Source: CAZFLD01 sp964519835
GTDB lineage: Bacteria > Spirochaetota > Spirochaetia > DSM-27196 > CAZFLD01
Assembly (NCBI GenBank): GCA_964519835.1
Contig: CAZFLD010000032.1
Span: 1-45,391 of the forward strand
Reading direction: 5' to 3'
Length of the DNA: 45,391 nucleotides
Shown: positions 7,698-16,452 of the stretch, one piece after another
How the letters are laid out: every line of letters starts with the position of its first letter
Numbering within the stretch: position 1 is the stretch's first letter
Translations under genes and position numbers: made by a program
Notes under the pieces: model-generated
What the model saw: the letters and a program-made list of their open reading frames with translations, nothing else
What the model was told of the DNA's origin: nothing
The model's database searches: none

Positions 7698-7723
7698 CGC
7701 TCCGGCACACGCAAGCCGGAGCG
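7698..7723. other. Perfect 9-bp hairpin between the Fe-S fusion gene and the acyltransferase gene
   Basis: CGCTCCGGC (7698-7706) pairs with GCCGGAGCG (7715-7723) across an 8-base loop. No T-run follows on the minus strand, so it is not a standard terminator for the upstream gene; it could be a processing or mRNA-stability element that lowers expression of the downstream gene. Confidence 0.5.
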
Positions 7724-7743
7724 TTTACCCGGAGACCGCGGCT

Positions 7744-9591
7744 TTACTCCCCGGAAAAGCGGAGTCCCGCCGCGCGTGCGACTCCCAGATCAGTCGCGGA
7801 AACATCGTGTCGTGACAGCTCGTGGATTGAACGGTGCCCGGTCATCCGAGTGAAGTTTGTAAGCTCGTCGCGAGTTACGGCAAAGAAGTTCCCGAGTCGC
7901 GCTCCCGCCGCCTCCACGTCGATGCGTGAGCGCAGCAGCAAATCCTGACTGGTAACCCCGGTGGGACAGCGGCCGGTATTGCATATTCGGTACTGCCGGC
8001 ATCCTATCGCCATAAGTGCCGCGGTTCCCAGAGCCACCGCGTCCGCGCCGAGGGCCAGTGCCTTGGCGATGTCCGAGGAGACTCGGAGTCCCCCGGTTAT
8101 CACAAGCGAGACCCCCGTAATACCGTGGCGGTCGAAGTAGTTACGTGCTCGTACCAGCGCGTAGATAGTCGGGATCGATGCCGCGTCCTTGATCAACTTG
8201 GGCACCGAACCGGTTGCACCGCCTTTTCCGTCTATCGTAACAAAGTCGGGTCCGGCGGCGAGCGCGACCTCGAGGTCTCGCTCGATGTTGCCGGCGGCAA
8301 GCTTGATTCCGATCGGGCGTCCGCCGGAGATGTCGCGTAGCTGATCCACTTTGGTTCGAAGTGTGTTGGCGTCCCTGATGTCGTGGTAGCGGGCCGGCGT
8401 TACGATGTCTCGATCGGCGGGACGATCTCGAACAGCCGCGATTTCCGGGGTGATTTTTGCCGCCGGATAGTGGCCGCCGATCCCCGGCTTAACTGCTTGT
8501 CCGATCTTGATTTCGATCGCGTCGCTTGCGCGGAGGTTTTCCTCCGTCACGCTGTACTCATTTTGTACGTATTCAAAGATGTAGCGGTATGAGGCGGTCC
8601 GGGACGACTCGAGTATCCCGCCCTCGCCGGAACACATCGCCGTTCGAGCAAGCGCGCTTCCCTTCGCCAGCGCCGTCTTCGCCTCGGCGGACAGGGCACC
8701 GTAGGACATGTGTGTAACGTAGACGGGAAGATGGATTTGGAGCGGCTGCCGTGCATGGGGACCGATTACGGTTGCAAGCGTCACCTCTTCGTCCTCGTTA
8801 ACCGGCAAGGTTGCCAGCTGCGCGCCGTGGATCGTGATCGCTTCCCAAGCAGGGAGCGTTATCTCAGTGCCCATCGGCTCGTTTATCGAGGTGCCCGTGG
8901 CGGCCATTTTGTGGATGTGCGCCATGTGGCGTTCGGCCGGCCTCTCGACGCGGACGTCGGCTTTCTCGTCACGGAAGCCGTTGTACCAGTGTGTACCGTC
9001 GCAGAACGGTTTGTTCTTTGAGCCACCACACCGGCACAGCGTGTAGTGATCCGTCGTTTGCGGAACCGATTCGTCTTCGTCGTGAAGGGCGACGTGCCCC
9101 CGTACTTCGATCGGTCCGTTTTTCGAAAGCTCGATCTCCTGGTTGTCCGTCCATTTGCTAAAGTGTTCGCCGCGCCAATCGTAGGAGAGCGCTCCGGAAG
9201 GGCACATGCGTATGACCCGCGCGACCTCTTTTGCATCCGCCCCGTCCGGGTTGATCCATGGCTCGGTGCCCTGCAAAAAAACGGTGGGCAAGCTCGCCGT
9301 GCAGTGTCCTCGGTGGGAGCAGACTCCGCGATTGTCGAGGATGGTGATTGCGCGGCCTTGATATCGATCCACGCGGTCGGGTTGCCTGCCGTCTATTTTG
9401 TGCGTCCGGAACCCGTACTCCTCGTGTGTGTTGTCGCAAAACGGCTTGTTTTTCGACTTACCACAACGGCACAGGTGTACGTACGGGTCGGTGGCAACGT
9501 CGTCGCCCTGCGACGATGTCAGCTGAGAGCAACCCTCTACGACGTACGGACCGTGTCTGGTGGCCCGGATGCGGATGAGTTTTTCGCTCAT
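7744..9591 (-). CDS. CDGSH-ferredoxin-CDGSH-glutamate synthase (FMN) fusion protein
   Basis: The 615-residue protein has four parts. (1) A CDGSH domain with ligands C41, C43, C52, H56. (2) A Fer4_19-type single-cluster ferredoxin domain with C91, C97 and C130 (motif RMCPSGAL). (3) A second CDGSH domain with C186, C188, C197, H201. (4) A glutamate-synthase-type FMN barrel from about residue 240, with CSGEGG, KPGIGGHYP and TIDGKGGATGSVP. The end of the barrel has the C-x5-C-x4-C motif (GCRQYRICNTGRCPTG) that holds a 3Fe-4S cluster in GOGAT. The glutaminase domain is absent. It is predicted to be a soluble electron-transfer enzyme with FMN and up to four Fe-S clusters; ammonia-dependent glutamate synthesis or another FMN reaction are both possible. 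The start at 9591 follows CAGGAG (9598-9603). It is transcribed from promoter D, divergent from the GH15 gene. Confidence 0.88.
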   Translation of the reverse strand: MSEKLIRIRATRHGPYVVEGCSQLTSSQGDDVATDPYVHLCRCGKSKNKPFCDNTHEEYGFRTHKIDGRQPDRVDRYQGRAITILDNRGVCSHRGHCTASLPTVFLQGTEPWINPDGADAKEVARVIRMCPSGALSYDWRGEHFSKWTDNQEIELSKNGPIEVRGHVALHDEDESVPQTTDHYTLCRCGGSKNKPFCDGTHWYNGFRDEKADVRVERPAERHMAHIHKMAATGTSINEPMGTEITLPAWEAITIHGAQLATLPVNEDEEVTLATVIGPHARQPLQIHLPVYVTHMSYGALSAEAKTALAKGSALARTAMCSGEGGILESSRTASYRYIFEYVQNEYSVTEENLRASDAIEIKIGQAVKPGIGGHYPAAKITPEIAAVRDRPADRDIVTPARYHDIRDANTLRTKVDQLRDISGGRPIGIKLAAGNIERDLEVALAAGPDFVTIDGKGGATGSVPKLIKDAASIPTIYALVRARNYFDRHGITGVSLVITGGLRVSSDIAKALALGADAVALGTAALMAIGCRQYRICNTGRCPTGVTSQDLLLRSRIDVEAAGARLGNFFAVTRDELTNFTRMTGHRSIHELSRHDVSATDLGVARAAGLRFSGE

Positions 9592-9608
9592 AATAATCTC
9601 CTGGATTG

Positions 9609-9647
9609 TTGTATCTGCAAGGTATCGGCTCCTGTCGATTTGCACAA
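9609..9647 (-). promoter_or_regulatory. Promoter with operator motif D (Fe-S fusion gene)
   Basis: On the minus strand TTGTGC (9642-9647), 17 bp, and TACCTT (9619-9624) form a plausible promoter. The operator TTGCAGATACAA (9609-9620) is a 12/12 match to the shared motif and overlaps the -10 by two bases. Confidence 0.7.
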
Positions 9648-9694
9648 GGATGGCTGGAGGACCCTCCCTTTGGCCATAGTGGCGGTCATTTTGC

Positions 9695-9706
9695 TTGTAG
9701 TAGCAA
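9695..9706 (+). promoter_or_regulatory. Operator motif E (GH15/TauE side of the divergent region)
   Basis: TTGTAGTAGCAA matches the shared motif in 10 of 12 positions and is oriented with the GH15 gene. I see no convincing -35/-10 pair around it, so its role is less certain than for B, C, D and F. It lies 120 bp before the GH15 start and about 90 bp from motif D. Confidence 0.5.
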
Positions 9707-9825
9707 CTAAGCGTCTTGCCGAAACCGACGGTCCGGCAGTATCGTCACCACGAGATCAACGAGGGGGGCTCCATGAGTGCGATCGATCAAGCGAACGGAA
9801 TAGGCCTTTGCGACGGGAGGCCACG

Positions 9826-11730
9826 ATGAGCTACCAGCCAATCGAAAACTACGGCGTTATCGGCGACCTCCATACCGTGGCGCTTGTGGGAATCAACGGC
9901 GCAATCGACTGGTTCTGCTTTCCCGCATTCGACTCTCCTAGTGTATTTGGAGCTATCCTTGACGATGAGCGCGGCGGCACCTTCCGCATCTGGGCGGGGA
10001 ACGAGAGCGCCCCGAGGAAGCAGTTCTACTGGCCGGAAACAAATGTCCTTGTTACGCGCTTTCTTTGTGAAGAGGGGGTCGGCGAGGTGGTGGACTTTAT
10101 GCCGATAGGCGGTATCCAGGGCCGCAGTGGGTCTCACCAGCTGATCCGCCGCGTCAGCACGGTGCGGGGGACGGTGCATTGGCGGATGATCTGCGCTCCG
10201 GCTTTCGACTACGGCCGGGCGGAGCACACCGCACGGCCCGCGGAGAACGGAGTTGCCTTTCAGACCAATGACCTCGCGCTTGGTCTTGCCGCCGACACGC
10301 CGATCGCGGTGATCGCGCCGGAGAGCCTACAGGGCGCAGGCGGCGGACCGGGCGGAGCAGATGAGGCCGGCGGCGCCGACCGGAGCGTCACAAACGGTCA
10401 CGCCCGGGCCACCTTTAGCCTCTCCGAGGGAGCGGCCACCACCTTTATCCTGCAGGAGGTGGAGCACAACAGCGGGTGCGGCGGGGCGATTCCCGAGCCC
10501 GAGTCTGAGGACCTGTTCCGGGATACCGTCGCCTACTGGCGGAACTGGATCTCGAAATCGACCTACACCGGACGCTGGCGGGAGATGGTCCACCGCTCGG
10601 CGCTCATTCTCAAGCTTTTGACCTACGAGCCTACCGGGGCAATCGTCGCCGCGCCTACGACAAGCCTGCCGGAAGGAATTGGTGGCGAGCGGAACTGGGA
10701 CTACCGTTTTACGTGGATTCGCGACGCCGCCTTTACACTCTACGCACTGATGCGGATCGGTTTCACCGAAGAGGCCGAGGCCTTTATGGGCTGGATCGAG
10801 GAGCGTACGCACGAGATCCGGCCGGACGGCTCGTTGCAGATTATGTACGGGATTGACGGCCGACATGACCTTAGCGAGGAGACCCTCCCGCACCTGAAGG
10901 GATATCGCGACAGCAACCCGGTGCGAGTAGGGAACGGCGCCTACGACCAGCTTCAGCTCGATATCTACGGCGAGCTTATGGATTCGGTATACCTTTCCAA
11001 TAAATACGGCTCCCCCATCTCCTATGATTTCTGGACTCAGCTCCGGCGACTTGTCAACTGGGTCGCTGAGAACTGGCGGAAGACCGACGAGGGTATATGG
11101 GAGGTGCGGGGCGGACAGCAGCACTTTGTCTACTCGAAGCTGATGTGCTGGGTTGCCCTTGACCGAGGCATCAGGCTTGCCGATAAACGGTCATTCCCGT
11201 CGGACCGGGACCGGTGGGTCAGGATCCGGGACGAGATTTACGAGGAGATTATGGCCAAGGGTTGGAGCGAATCACGTGAAGCCTTTGTCCAGGCCTACGG
11301 CAGCGAGGCGCTTGACGCGTCGAATCTCATGATGCCGCTTGTGTTTTTTGTCTCCCCCACCGATCCGCGGATGCTCAAGACGCTCGACGCCACAGTAAAG
11401 AGCCCCGACGAAGGCGGCCTCGTGGCAAACAGCCTTACCTTCCGATACGACGTTTCGCAGTCGCCCGACGGCCTTTCCGGCGAAGAGGGTACCTTTAATA
11501 TCTGTAGCTTCTGGCTTGTGGAGGCGCTTACCCGGGCGGGCAGTGCCGACCGCGAACGGCTCGACGAGGCACGGCTTATGTTTGAGAAGATGTTGGGATA
11601 CGCGAACCACCTCGGGCTCTTTGCCGAGGAGACCGGCCCGCTTGGTGAGGCGCTGGGAAATTTCCCGCAGGCATTTACACACCTGGCGCTGATAAGCGCC
11701 GCCTTTAATCTGGACCGCGCTTTGGGGTAG
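9826..11730 (+). CDS. Glycoside hydrolase family 15 protein (glucoamylase/trehalase-like)
   Basis: The 634-residue protein is full length for the bacterial GH15 group. The N-terminal beta-sandwich (SYQPIENYGVIGDLHTVALVG, then GAIDWFCFPAFDSPSVFG) leads to an (alpha/alpha)6 barrel from about residue 250, with ERNWDYRFTWIRDAAFTLYA. Both expected catalytic acids are present: the general acid in GIWEVRGG and the general base in LGEALGNFPQAF. GH15 enzymes hydrolyse alpha-glucosidic bonds; the cytosolic bacterial group acts on trehalose or short alpha-glucans. No signal peptide, so it is cytosolic. The ATG at 9826 has GGGAGG at 9815-9820. The frame is open further upstream, but that part is antisense to the Fe-S fusion gene. 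The following TauE gene (67 bp on) is probably co-transcribed. Trehalose as substrate would fit a stress regulon but is inference. Confidence 0.9.
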   Translation: MSYQPIENYGVIGDLHTVALVGINGAIDWFCFPAFDSPSVFGAILDDERGGTFRIWAGNESAPRKQFYWPETNVLVTRFLCEEGVGEVVDFMPIGGIQGRSGSHQLIRRVSTVRGTVHWRMICAPAFDYGRAEHTARPAENGVAFQTNDLALGLAADTPIAVIAPESLQGAGGGPGGADEAGGADRSVTNGHARATFSLSEGAATTFILQEVEHNSGCGGAIPEPESEDLFRDTVAYWRNWISKSTYTGRWREMVHRSALILKLLTYEPTGAIVAAPTTSLPEGIGGERNWDYRFTWIRDAAFTLYALMRIGFTEEAEAFMGWIEERTHEIRPDGSLQIMYGIDGRHDLSEETLPHLKGYRDSNPVRVGNGAYDQLQLDIYGELMDSVYLSNKYGSPISYDFWTQLRRLVNWVAENWRKTDEGIWEVRGGQQHFVYSKLMCWVALDRGIRLADKRSFPSDRDRWVRIRDEIYEEIMAKGWSESREAFVQAYGSEALDASNLMMPLVFFVSPTDPRMLKTLDATVKSPDEGGLVANSLTFRYDVSQSPDGLSGEEGTFNICSFWLVEALTRAGSADRERLDEARLMFEKMLGYANHLGLFAEETGPLGEALGNFPQAFTHLALISAAFNLDRALG

Positions 11731-11797
11731 CCGCCGTGGCACACGGCCGCAGCTGGTCGCACATCCCCACGAATGCCCGCAAATAGAGGAGAAAGAG

Positions 11798-12661
11798 ATG
11801 ACATTGGAGTTTTGGTTTATGCTTCCCGCGGCATTTGCAATCTCGACGCTGGCAATGGCATCCGGGATCGGTGGGGCGACCTTTTTTGCGCCGCTTTTTA
11901 TCCTGGCCCTCCGATTACCACCGGAGGTTGCTATCGGTACCGCGCTTGTGACCGAGCTTTTTGGGTTCGGGAGTGGACTAGTTGCCTACGGGCGGCAGAA
12001 GGTAATCGATTACAAGCTCGGGCTTCTAATGATTGCTGCTACCGTACCACTTGCAATCCTCGGCACGGTGCTTGCGGGGCTGATCGATCCGAACATACTC
12101 AAGGTAGTCCTCGGCGTAGGACTTGCGGCGGTCGCGATCAGTTTCCTCCACGCGCCCGGCAAGGAGGGCGTCAAAGAGCTCACGGCGGCGGCGTTCAAGC
12201 ATGCCGAGGTGCACGGCGCCGACACGTGTATCATCGCCCGCGACGGCGAAAAGATCTGCTATCGGGTTGACCGCAAGGTGCAGGGTATGATTACGGCCGG
12301 AATTGGCGGACTCTTTGTGGGCCTTATCTCGACGGGACTCGGCGAGCTAAACGACTACTTTCTGTTGCGTCGCTGCAAGGTACCGAGCCGCGTGGCAGTC
12401 TCGACGAGCGTCTTTGTGATCGCGGTAACGGTCCTTGCCGCGTCCGGGAGCCACGTCGTCCGTTTTGTTCAGGCCGGCCCCGATACGCTGCTGCAAGTGG
12501 CAAGCATAGTGATATTCACGGTTCCCGGTGTTCTGATCGGCGGACAGGTGGGACCGGCGATTGCAAGCAAGATTCCCGAACGTGTTATGGAGCTCTCGCT
12601 TGGCATCCTATTTGTAGCGATATCACTTCTTACAATTGCAGAGGTTGTGCTTGCCCACTAA
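11798..12661 (+). CDS. TauE/SafE-family membrane permease
   Basis: The 287-residue protein has seven to eight hydrophobic segments in two halves, each starting with a glycine-rich motif typical of TauE/SafE (ASGIGGATFFAPLFIL near residue 22 and IGGLFVGLISTGLGELNDYFLL near residue 170). Between the halves lies a soluble loop of about 45 residues (from HAPGKEG to DRKVQG), longer than usual. Members of this family export sulfite, sulfoacetate or other organosulfur anions. The start has GGAGAAAGAG directly upstream. It lies downstream of the GH15 gene, probably on the same transcript. Given the nearby redox enzymes, sulfur-compound export is a reasonable guess, not a demonstrated role. Confidence 0.85.
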   Translation: MTLEFWFMLPAAFAISTLAMASGIGGATFFAPLFILALRLPPEVAIGTALVTELFGFGSGLVAYGRQKVIDYKLGLLMIAATVPLAILGTVLAGLIDPNILKVVLGVGLAAVAISFLHAPGKEGVKELTAAAFKHAEVHGADTCIIARDGEKICYRVDRKVQGMITAGIGGLFVGLISTGLGELNDYFLLRRCKVPSRVAVSTSVFVIAVTVLAASGSHVVRFVQAGPDTLLQVASIVIFTVPGVLIGGQVGPAIASKIPERVMELSLGILFVAISLLTIAEVVLAH

Positions 12662-12764
12662 CGTCACCCGTGGTTTGCAAGCAGTCACAATTGCCATTGC
12701 CAAATAGCTGCACCATGCCCGGAACGAACCGCTTGGCTTATGGTGTGGCCGTCTACCGGGCTTG

Positions 12765-12794
12765 TTGACCGATGAATGTAGATGCAACTATCCT
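12765..12794 (+). promoter_or_regulatory. Promoter with operator motif F (flavoprotein gene)
   Basis: TTGACC (12765-12770), 18 bp, and TATCCT (12789-12794) make a promoter on the plus strand. The spacer holds ATGTAGATGCAA (12776-12787), an 11/12 match to the shared motif, so a bound regulator would block RNA polymerase. The 5' leader would be about 65 bases. Confidence 0.65.
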
Positions 12795-12865
12795 TGAAGG
12801 CGAGCAAAGTACGCCACGCCTTATAGAGGCGAGCCAACGCGGCACATAGAGCAAGGAGCTGATCA

Positions 12866-14233
12866 GTGGAAAAGTACGATGTTATTCTTATTGGTACCGG
12901 CCAGGCGACGGGCACAATGCTGCCTGCCTTTCTCGAGATGGGTAAAAAGGTGGCGACGGTCGAGAAGTCCCGGGTGGGAGGCACTTGCGTAAACTGGGGC
13001 TGCACGCCTACTAAGACGCTTGTTGCCGGTGCTCGCGCCGCTCACATGGTTCGACGGTCCGGCGACTTTGGCATCGAAGTATCCGACTACCGGATCAACT
13101 TCCCTGCCGCAATGGCACGGCAAAAACGCAATCGCGACCGGTCCAACGAGCAGTTTGCGAAGTGGCTGGACGAAACGACGGACTTTTATCGCGCCGAAGC
13201 CCGGTTTGTTGGTCCGCACGAGGTCCGGGTCGGTGAAGCGACCATCTACGGTGAGACCATTTACATTCACACGGGTGCCTCCGCGCGGGTTCCGCCGATT
13301 CCGGGGATCGAGGATGTGGAGTACTTGGACAACAAGGGAATTCTCAGCCTTCAGGAGCTTCCCGAGCATCTTATTGTCATTGGTGGGAGTTATGTGGGGC
13401 TCGAGTTCAGCCAGATCTTCCGTCGGTTTGGGAGCCGCGTAACCGTTCTCGAACGCGGGCCGCGGATCATGAGCCGTGAAGATGCAGACGTATCGGATGA
13501 GGCTGCGCGGATTCTCACGGGTGAAGGGATCGAGATTCTGCTCAACGTCCAAGTCGAATCCGTATCTCCGTCCGGCGGGGTGACCGTGGATACGACGGTG
13601 GACGGCGGTCGGCGGTCGATCGCCGGCTCGCACCTGCTGCTTGCGACCGGCCGGAAACCGGAAACCGAGGCGCTCGACCTTTCGTCCGCCGGCGTGGACG
13701 TGGACAAGCGGGGGTTTATCACGGTCGACGACTATCTGCAGACGAGCGTGCCGCACATCTACGCGGTGGGCGATGTAAACGGCGGCAGCGCCTTCACACA
13801 CACGTCGGTCCACGATGGTCAGGTTATCGTAAAAAACCTGCGCGGCGAGTCATGGCGTCGGAGTGATCGTATTCCCATCTACGCCATGTTTATCGACCCG
13901 CCGCTCGGCCGCGTCGGTCTTAGCGAGGCCCAGGCGCTTGAAAGCGACCGATCGATTCTCAAGGGAGTGATGCCCATGAGCGGTATCGCGAGGGCGCGCG
14001 AAAAGGATGAAACTGCGGGCATGGTCAAAGTGCTTGTCGACGCGGAATCAAGCCGGCTCGTCGGGGCCACCGTCTTTGGGACCGGCGGCGATGAGGTGGT
14101 CAACCTGCTGGCGGCGTGGATGTACACAGGGCTACCCTACACGGAGCTCCAGAAGGCGGTCCTGGTCCACCCAACCGTGGCGGAGCTAATGCCGTACGTG
14201 TTCGAGAACCTAAAGCCGGTCAAGGATTCTTGA
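12866..14233 (+). CDS. FAD-dependent pyridine nucleotide-disulfide oxidoreductase (MerA/Lpd-like)
   Basis: The 455-residue flavoprotein belongs to the dihydrolipoamide dehydrogenase/mercuric reductase group. It has an FAD-binding start (DVILIGTGQATG), the redox-active disulfide in GGTCVNWGCTPTK (C41 and C46), an NAD(P)H-binding block (IVIGGSYVGLEFSQIFRRFG), the second FAD motif (HIYAVGDVNGG), and the C-terminal dimerisation domain with the active-site His-Glu region (VLVHPTVAELMPYV). It lacks the N-terminal metal-binding domain and the C-terminal cysteine pair of true mercuric reductase, so Hg(II) reduction is unlikely. It probably reduces a disulfide or persulfide substrate. The GTG start has AAGGAG at 12853-12858. 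It is a single-gene unit with motif F and converges with the ABC operon. Confidence 0.88.
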   Translation: MEKYDVILIGTGQATGTMLPAFLEMGKKVATVEKSRVGGTCVNWGCTPTKTLVAGARAAHMVRRSGDFGIEVSDYRINFPAAMARQKRNRDRSNEQFAKWLDETTDFYRAEARFVGPHEVRVGEATIYGETIYIHTGASARVPPIPGIEDVEYLDNKGILSLQELPEHLIVIGGSYVGLEFSQIFRRFGSRVTVLERGPRIMSREDADVSDEAARILTGEGIEILLNVQVESVSPSGGVTVDTTVDGGRRSIAGSHLLLATGRKPETEALDLSSAGVDVDKRGFITVDDYLQTSVPHIYAVGDVNGGSAFTHTSVHDGQVIVKNLRGESWRRSDRIPIYAMFIDPPLGRVGLSEAQALESDRSILKGVMPMSGIARAREKDETAGMVKVLVDAESSRLVGATVFGTGGDEVVNLLAAWMYTGLPYTELQKAVLVHPTVAELMPYVFENLKPVKDS

Positions 14234-14299
14234 TTTGTTTCCCGAACCCACCGTGTGATGGGCCGCCCCGCGGCGTGTGCCGAAGGCGTCGACCGGCCC

Positions 14300-15373
14300 C
14301 TACCGCAACATAAATCGCCGCCGCAACGGCTTCGCGAACATAAGCGCCACCAACAGTCCGCCGGCGAGGGCAAGCAACGCCGAGGGAAGCGCCCCCACCA
14401 CGTTGTATTCACCAACCACTACATCGGTCAGGGCGTTGAACAGCCAGTAGTTTGGAAACGGATAGAAAAATCCGTGCAGGTCTCGGCCGATAAAAATCGC
14501 GAGTACCGGCGGGGTTAGGTAGATCGGCATCGTGATCTTTGCCATGCCGATGGCCGCGATCTGGTCACTTGCATAGACGCCCATTGCAATCGAAAGGACC
14601 ATGGGCACCGTAAAGGCCACAACAAGCGCAATGGCGAGTAGGCCGAGGTTCACGCCGGTGCCGATCGTGATCAGCGCCGAAAGCAGCCCGGCAACAAGGC
14701 TATACAACAGGATAAAAACGGCCTTTTCGAGCAAATAGTGCCACAGGCGAAGCGGCGATACGCCAAGGGCCCGCACCGCCCCGGTGGAACGGTCGTCTAC
14801 CATGGTAAAGCCCGCGAGCATACCGCCGAGCACCGTTGTCATAAGGATAATCACGACGGCAACGTACTCCCCGGTTTTTGGCTCCTCGCCTGCGATGCGC
14901 GTCGTTTCGAAATCAACCGGAAGCTCAGGGTCCAAGAGACTTGTCACGCCGGCGGCAAAGGCGACCGCTACCTCGTGCTCTTCGTTGCCCTGCAGGATCA
15001 GGCGGTAGCCCGACGACCCAGCGCCGGTTGCCCCGCGCGCATCGCCCGCGCCGGCCGTGCCCGTGGCGCCGACGCCTGGGGCCACGTTCTGTGCGGGCAC
15101 AACACCTGCAACCTCGTCGTTGGCGAGGACCCGCGCCTCGAGGGCTGCCATGTCTTTCACAACCTCGACCTCGAAAAAGCGCTCCAAGTCGGCACGCAAC
15201 TCCTGTGGTGCTTCGGCCGTCACGACGGCGGTAGGCGCGATGTCCGTAAGGCTCGGCACAAAAACCCGCGCCGCCACCGACAACAAAACCGGAGCAAGAA
15301 AGATGTAGATCAGAATGCTGTCCCGGGTGATCAGGGTTATGTCTTGCCTAAAAAGCGATAGCAATCGTTTCAT
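14300..15373 (-). CDS. ABC-2 type transporter permease (second permease of the exporter)
   Basis: The 357-residue protein has the ABC-2 layout. One TM near residues 20-42 is followed by a ~130-residue extracytoplasmic domain (about 43-170) that includes a Gly/Ala-rich low-complexity stretch near residues 100-120. Five TM segments fill the C-terminal half, with MVDDRSTGAVRALGVSPLRL, the short amphipathic segment before the permease core. It is the last gene of the TetR-regulated operon, nine bases after the first permease, and converges with the flavoprotein gene. Two different permeases with one ATPase suggest a heterodimeric exporter, of the type that exports drugs or lipids. The low-complexity stretch could vary in length between strains. 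Confidence 0.83.
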   Translation of the reverse strand: MKRLLSLFRQDITLITRDSILIYIFLAPVLLSVAARVFVPSLTDIAPTAVVTAEAPQELRADLERFFEVEVVKDMAALEARVLANDEVAGVVPAQNVAPGVGATGTAGAGDARGATGAGSSGYRLILQGNEEHEVAVAFAAGVTSLLDPELPVDFETTRIAGEEPKTGEYVAVVIILMTTVLGGMLAGFTMVDDRSTGAVRALGVSPLRLWHYLLEKAVFILLYSLVAGLLSALITIGTGVNLGLLAIALVVAFTVPMVLSIAMGVYASDQIAAIGMAKITMPIYLTPPVLAIFIGRDLHGFFYPFPNYWLFNALTDVVVGEYNVVGALPSALLALAGGLLVALMFAKPLRRRFMLR

Positions 15374-15381
15374 GGATTTTT

Positions 15382-16452
15382 CTACACCTTTGGGTTTTTC
15401 ATAAGTCGAATGTGAGTAAGCGGCACGGCCACAAGGACGGCGACCGCCGCCAATACCAGATAAAGCAGAAGTGTTTGCGAGACCCCCGCTCCCGAGATGG
15501 CGCCGCTCGCGGGAGCGGTGCCGACGTCGGTTCCTGCGGCCGCGCCGTAGAAGATGTCCCGCATGGCAAATAGGGCGGGGTAGGACGGGATGGTCCTGAT
15601 CCAGTCGGGACTAAACGAGGGATTGGCAAACGAGACCTGGGGAATCATGTTTAGCACAAGCAGAAGCAGTCCGACAAAAAACCACTCGGAGATGCTCCGG
15701 AAAAAGGTTGCGACGATCAAGCCGACCGCCGTCATAAACAGATTGATGAGCAGCAACAGAGCAAGGTAGGCCAGCCAGGCCTGCACGGACAGCGAGAACA
15801 GCAGTGTGGCAAAGACAAAGACAACGCCGTAGAGCACACCGAGGAAGGTCCACGCCCCGAGCTTCGCCACGACGTAGCAAAACGTGCCGCCGGGGGACAC
15901 ACGATACGCCCGGATCACACCGTCCTGCCGCTCCTGAAAGACCATCACGGCAACAAACATAAAGCCGAGTATCGCTACCTCGAACATCGCTATCATCGGC
16001 ACATAGATTTGCGGAATGGTCAGAGCAGGCCGCGGAGCTTTCAGTCGGACGATCTGGAGCCGGTCCAATGCACCCGGTATTTGCTCGGCAATCGCGTAGC
16101 GAAGACCGGACTCCACAAGCGCAACGCTCCTGTCGCTCAACCCCGGCCCCACTACGAGCTCAAACCGGAGTGCATCGCCCGAAGCGTCGGCTACGATGCC
16201 GACGCGTCCACCGGCTACCGCCTCCTCGAGCTCCTCGCGCGTGGAGACTCTCTCGGCATCCTCGTCGATCTCGAGCTTCCCGGCCGGCTCGTCGCCGCCA
16301 AGCACGGCCACCGACGGTCCGGTGTCCACGGAATCCGGGAGTAGGTGATACACAACAACCAGCACCACAAAGATCCCTGCCAAGAAGATCAAAAAACCGC
16401 TTCTGAGCGCAACCAAGATTTCCTGGCGGATGAGTGTGAATACTGCCATCAT
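15382..16452 (-). CDS. ABC-2 type transporter permease (first permease of the exporter)
   Basis: The 356-residue protein has the same layout as its neighbour: one N-terminal TM, an extracytoplasmic domain (about residues 45-165), then five TM segments, with MVFQERQDGVIRAYRVSPGG before the core. Sequence identity with the partner permease appears low, consistent with two distinct subunits. Its ATG overlaps the stop of the ATPase gene (ATGA), so ATPase and permease are translationally coupled. Related two-permease systems are annotated as fluoroquinolone exporters, but the substrate here cannot be deduced. Confidence 0.83.
   Translation of the reverse strand: MMAVFTLIRQEILVALRSGFLIFLAGIFVVLVVVYHLLPDSVDTGPSVAVLGGDEPAGKLEIDEDAERVSTREELEEAVAGGRVGIVADASGDALRFELVVGPGLSDRSVALVESGLRYAIAEQIPGALDRLQIVRLKAPRPALTIPQIYVPMIAMFEVAILGFMFVAVMVFQERQDGVIRAYRVSPGGTFCYVVAKLGAWTFLGVLYGVVFVFATLLFSLSVQAWLAYLALLLLINLFMTAVGLIVATFFRSISEWFFVGLLLLVLNMIPQVSFANPSFSPDWIRTIPSYPALFAMRDIFYGAAAGTDVGTAPASGAISGAGVSQTLLLYLVLAAVAVLVAVPLTHIRLMKNPKV

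Noticed and set aside
9046..9825. In-frame extension of the GH15 gene by 260 codons upstream
   Set aside because: It runs antisense over the Fe-S fusion gene and the divergent promoters, and the GH15 fold begins at the ATG 9826 with a strong ribosome binding site.
12863..13813. 316-codon minus-strand frame opposite the flavoprotein gene
   Set aside because: The plus strand encodes full FAD, disulfide and NAD(P)H motifs.
12866..14233. Mercuric reductase proper
   Set aside because: No N-terminal metal-binding domain and no C-terminal cysteine pair, and no other mer genes are present.
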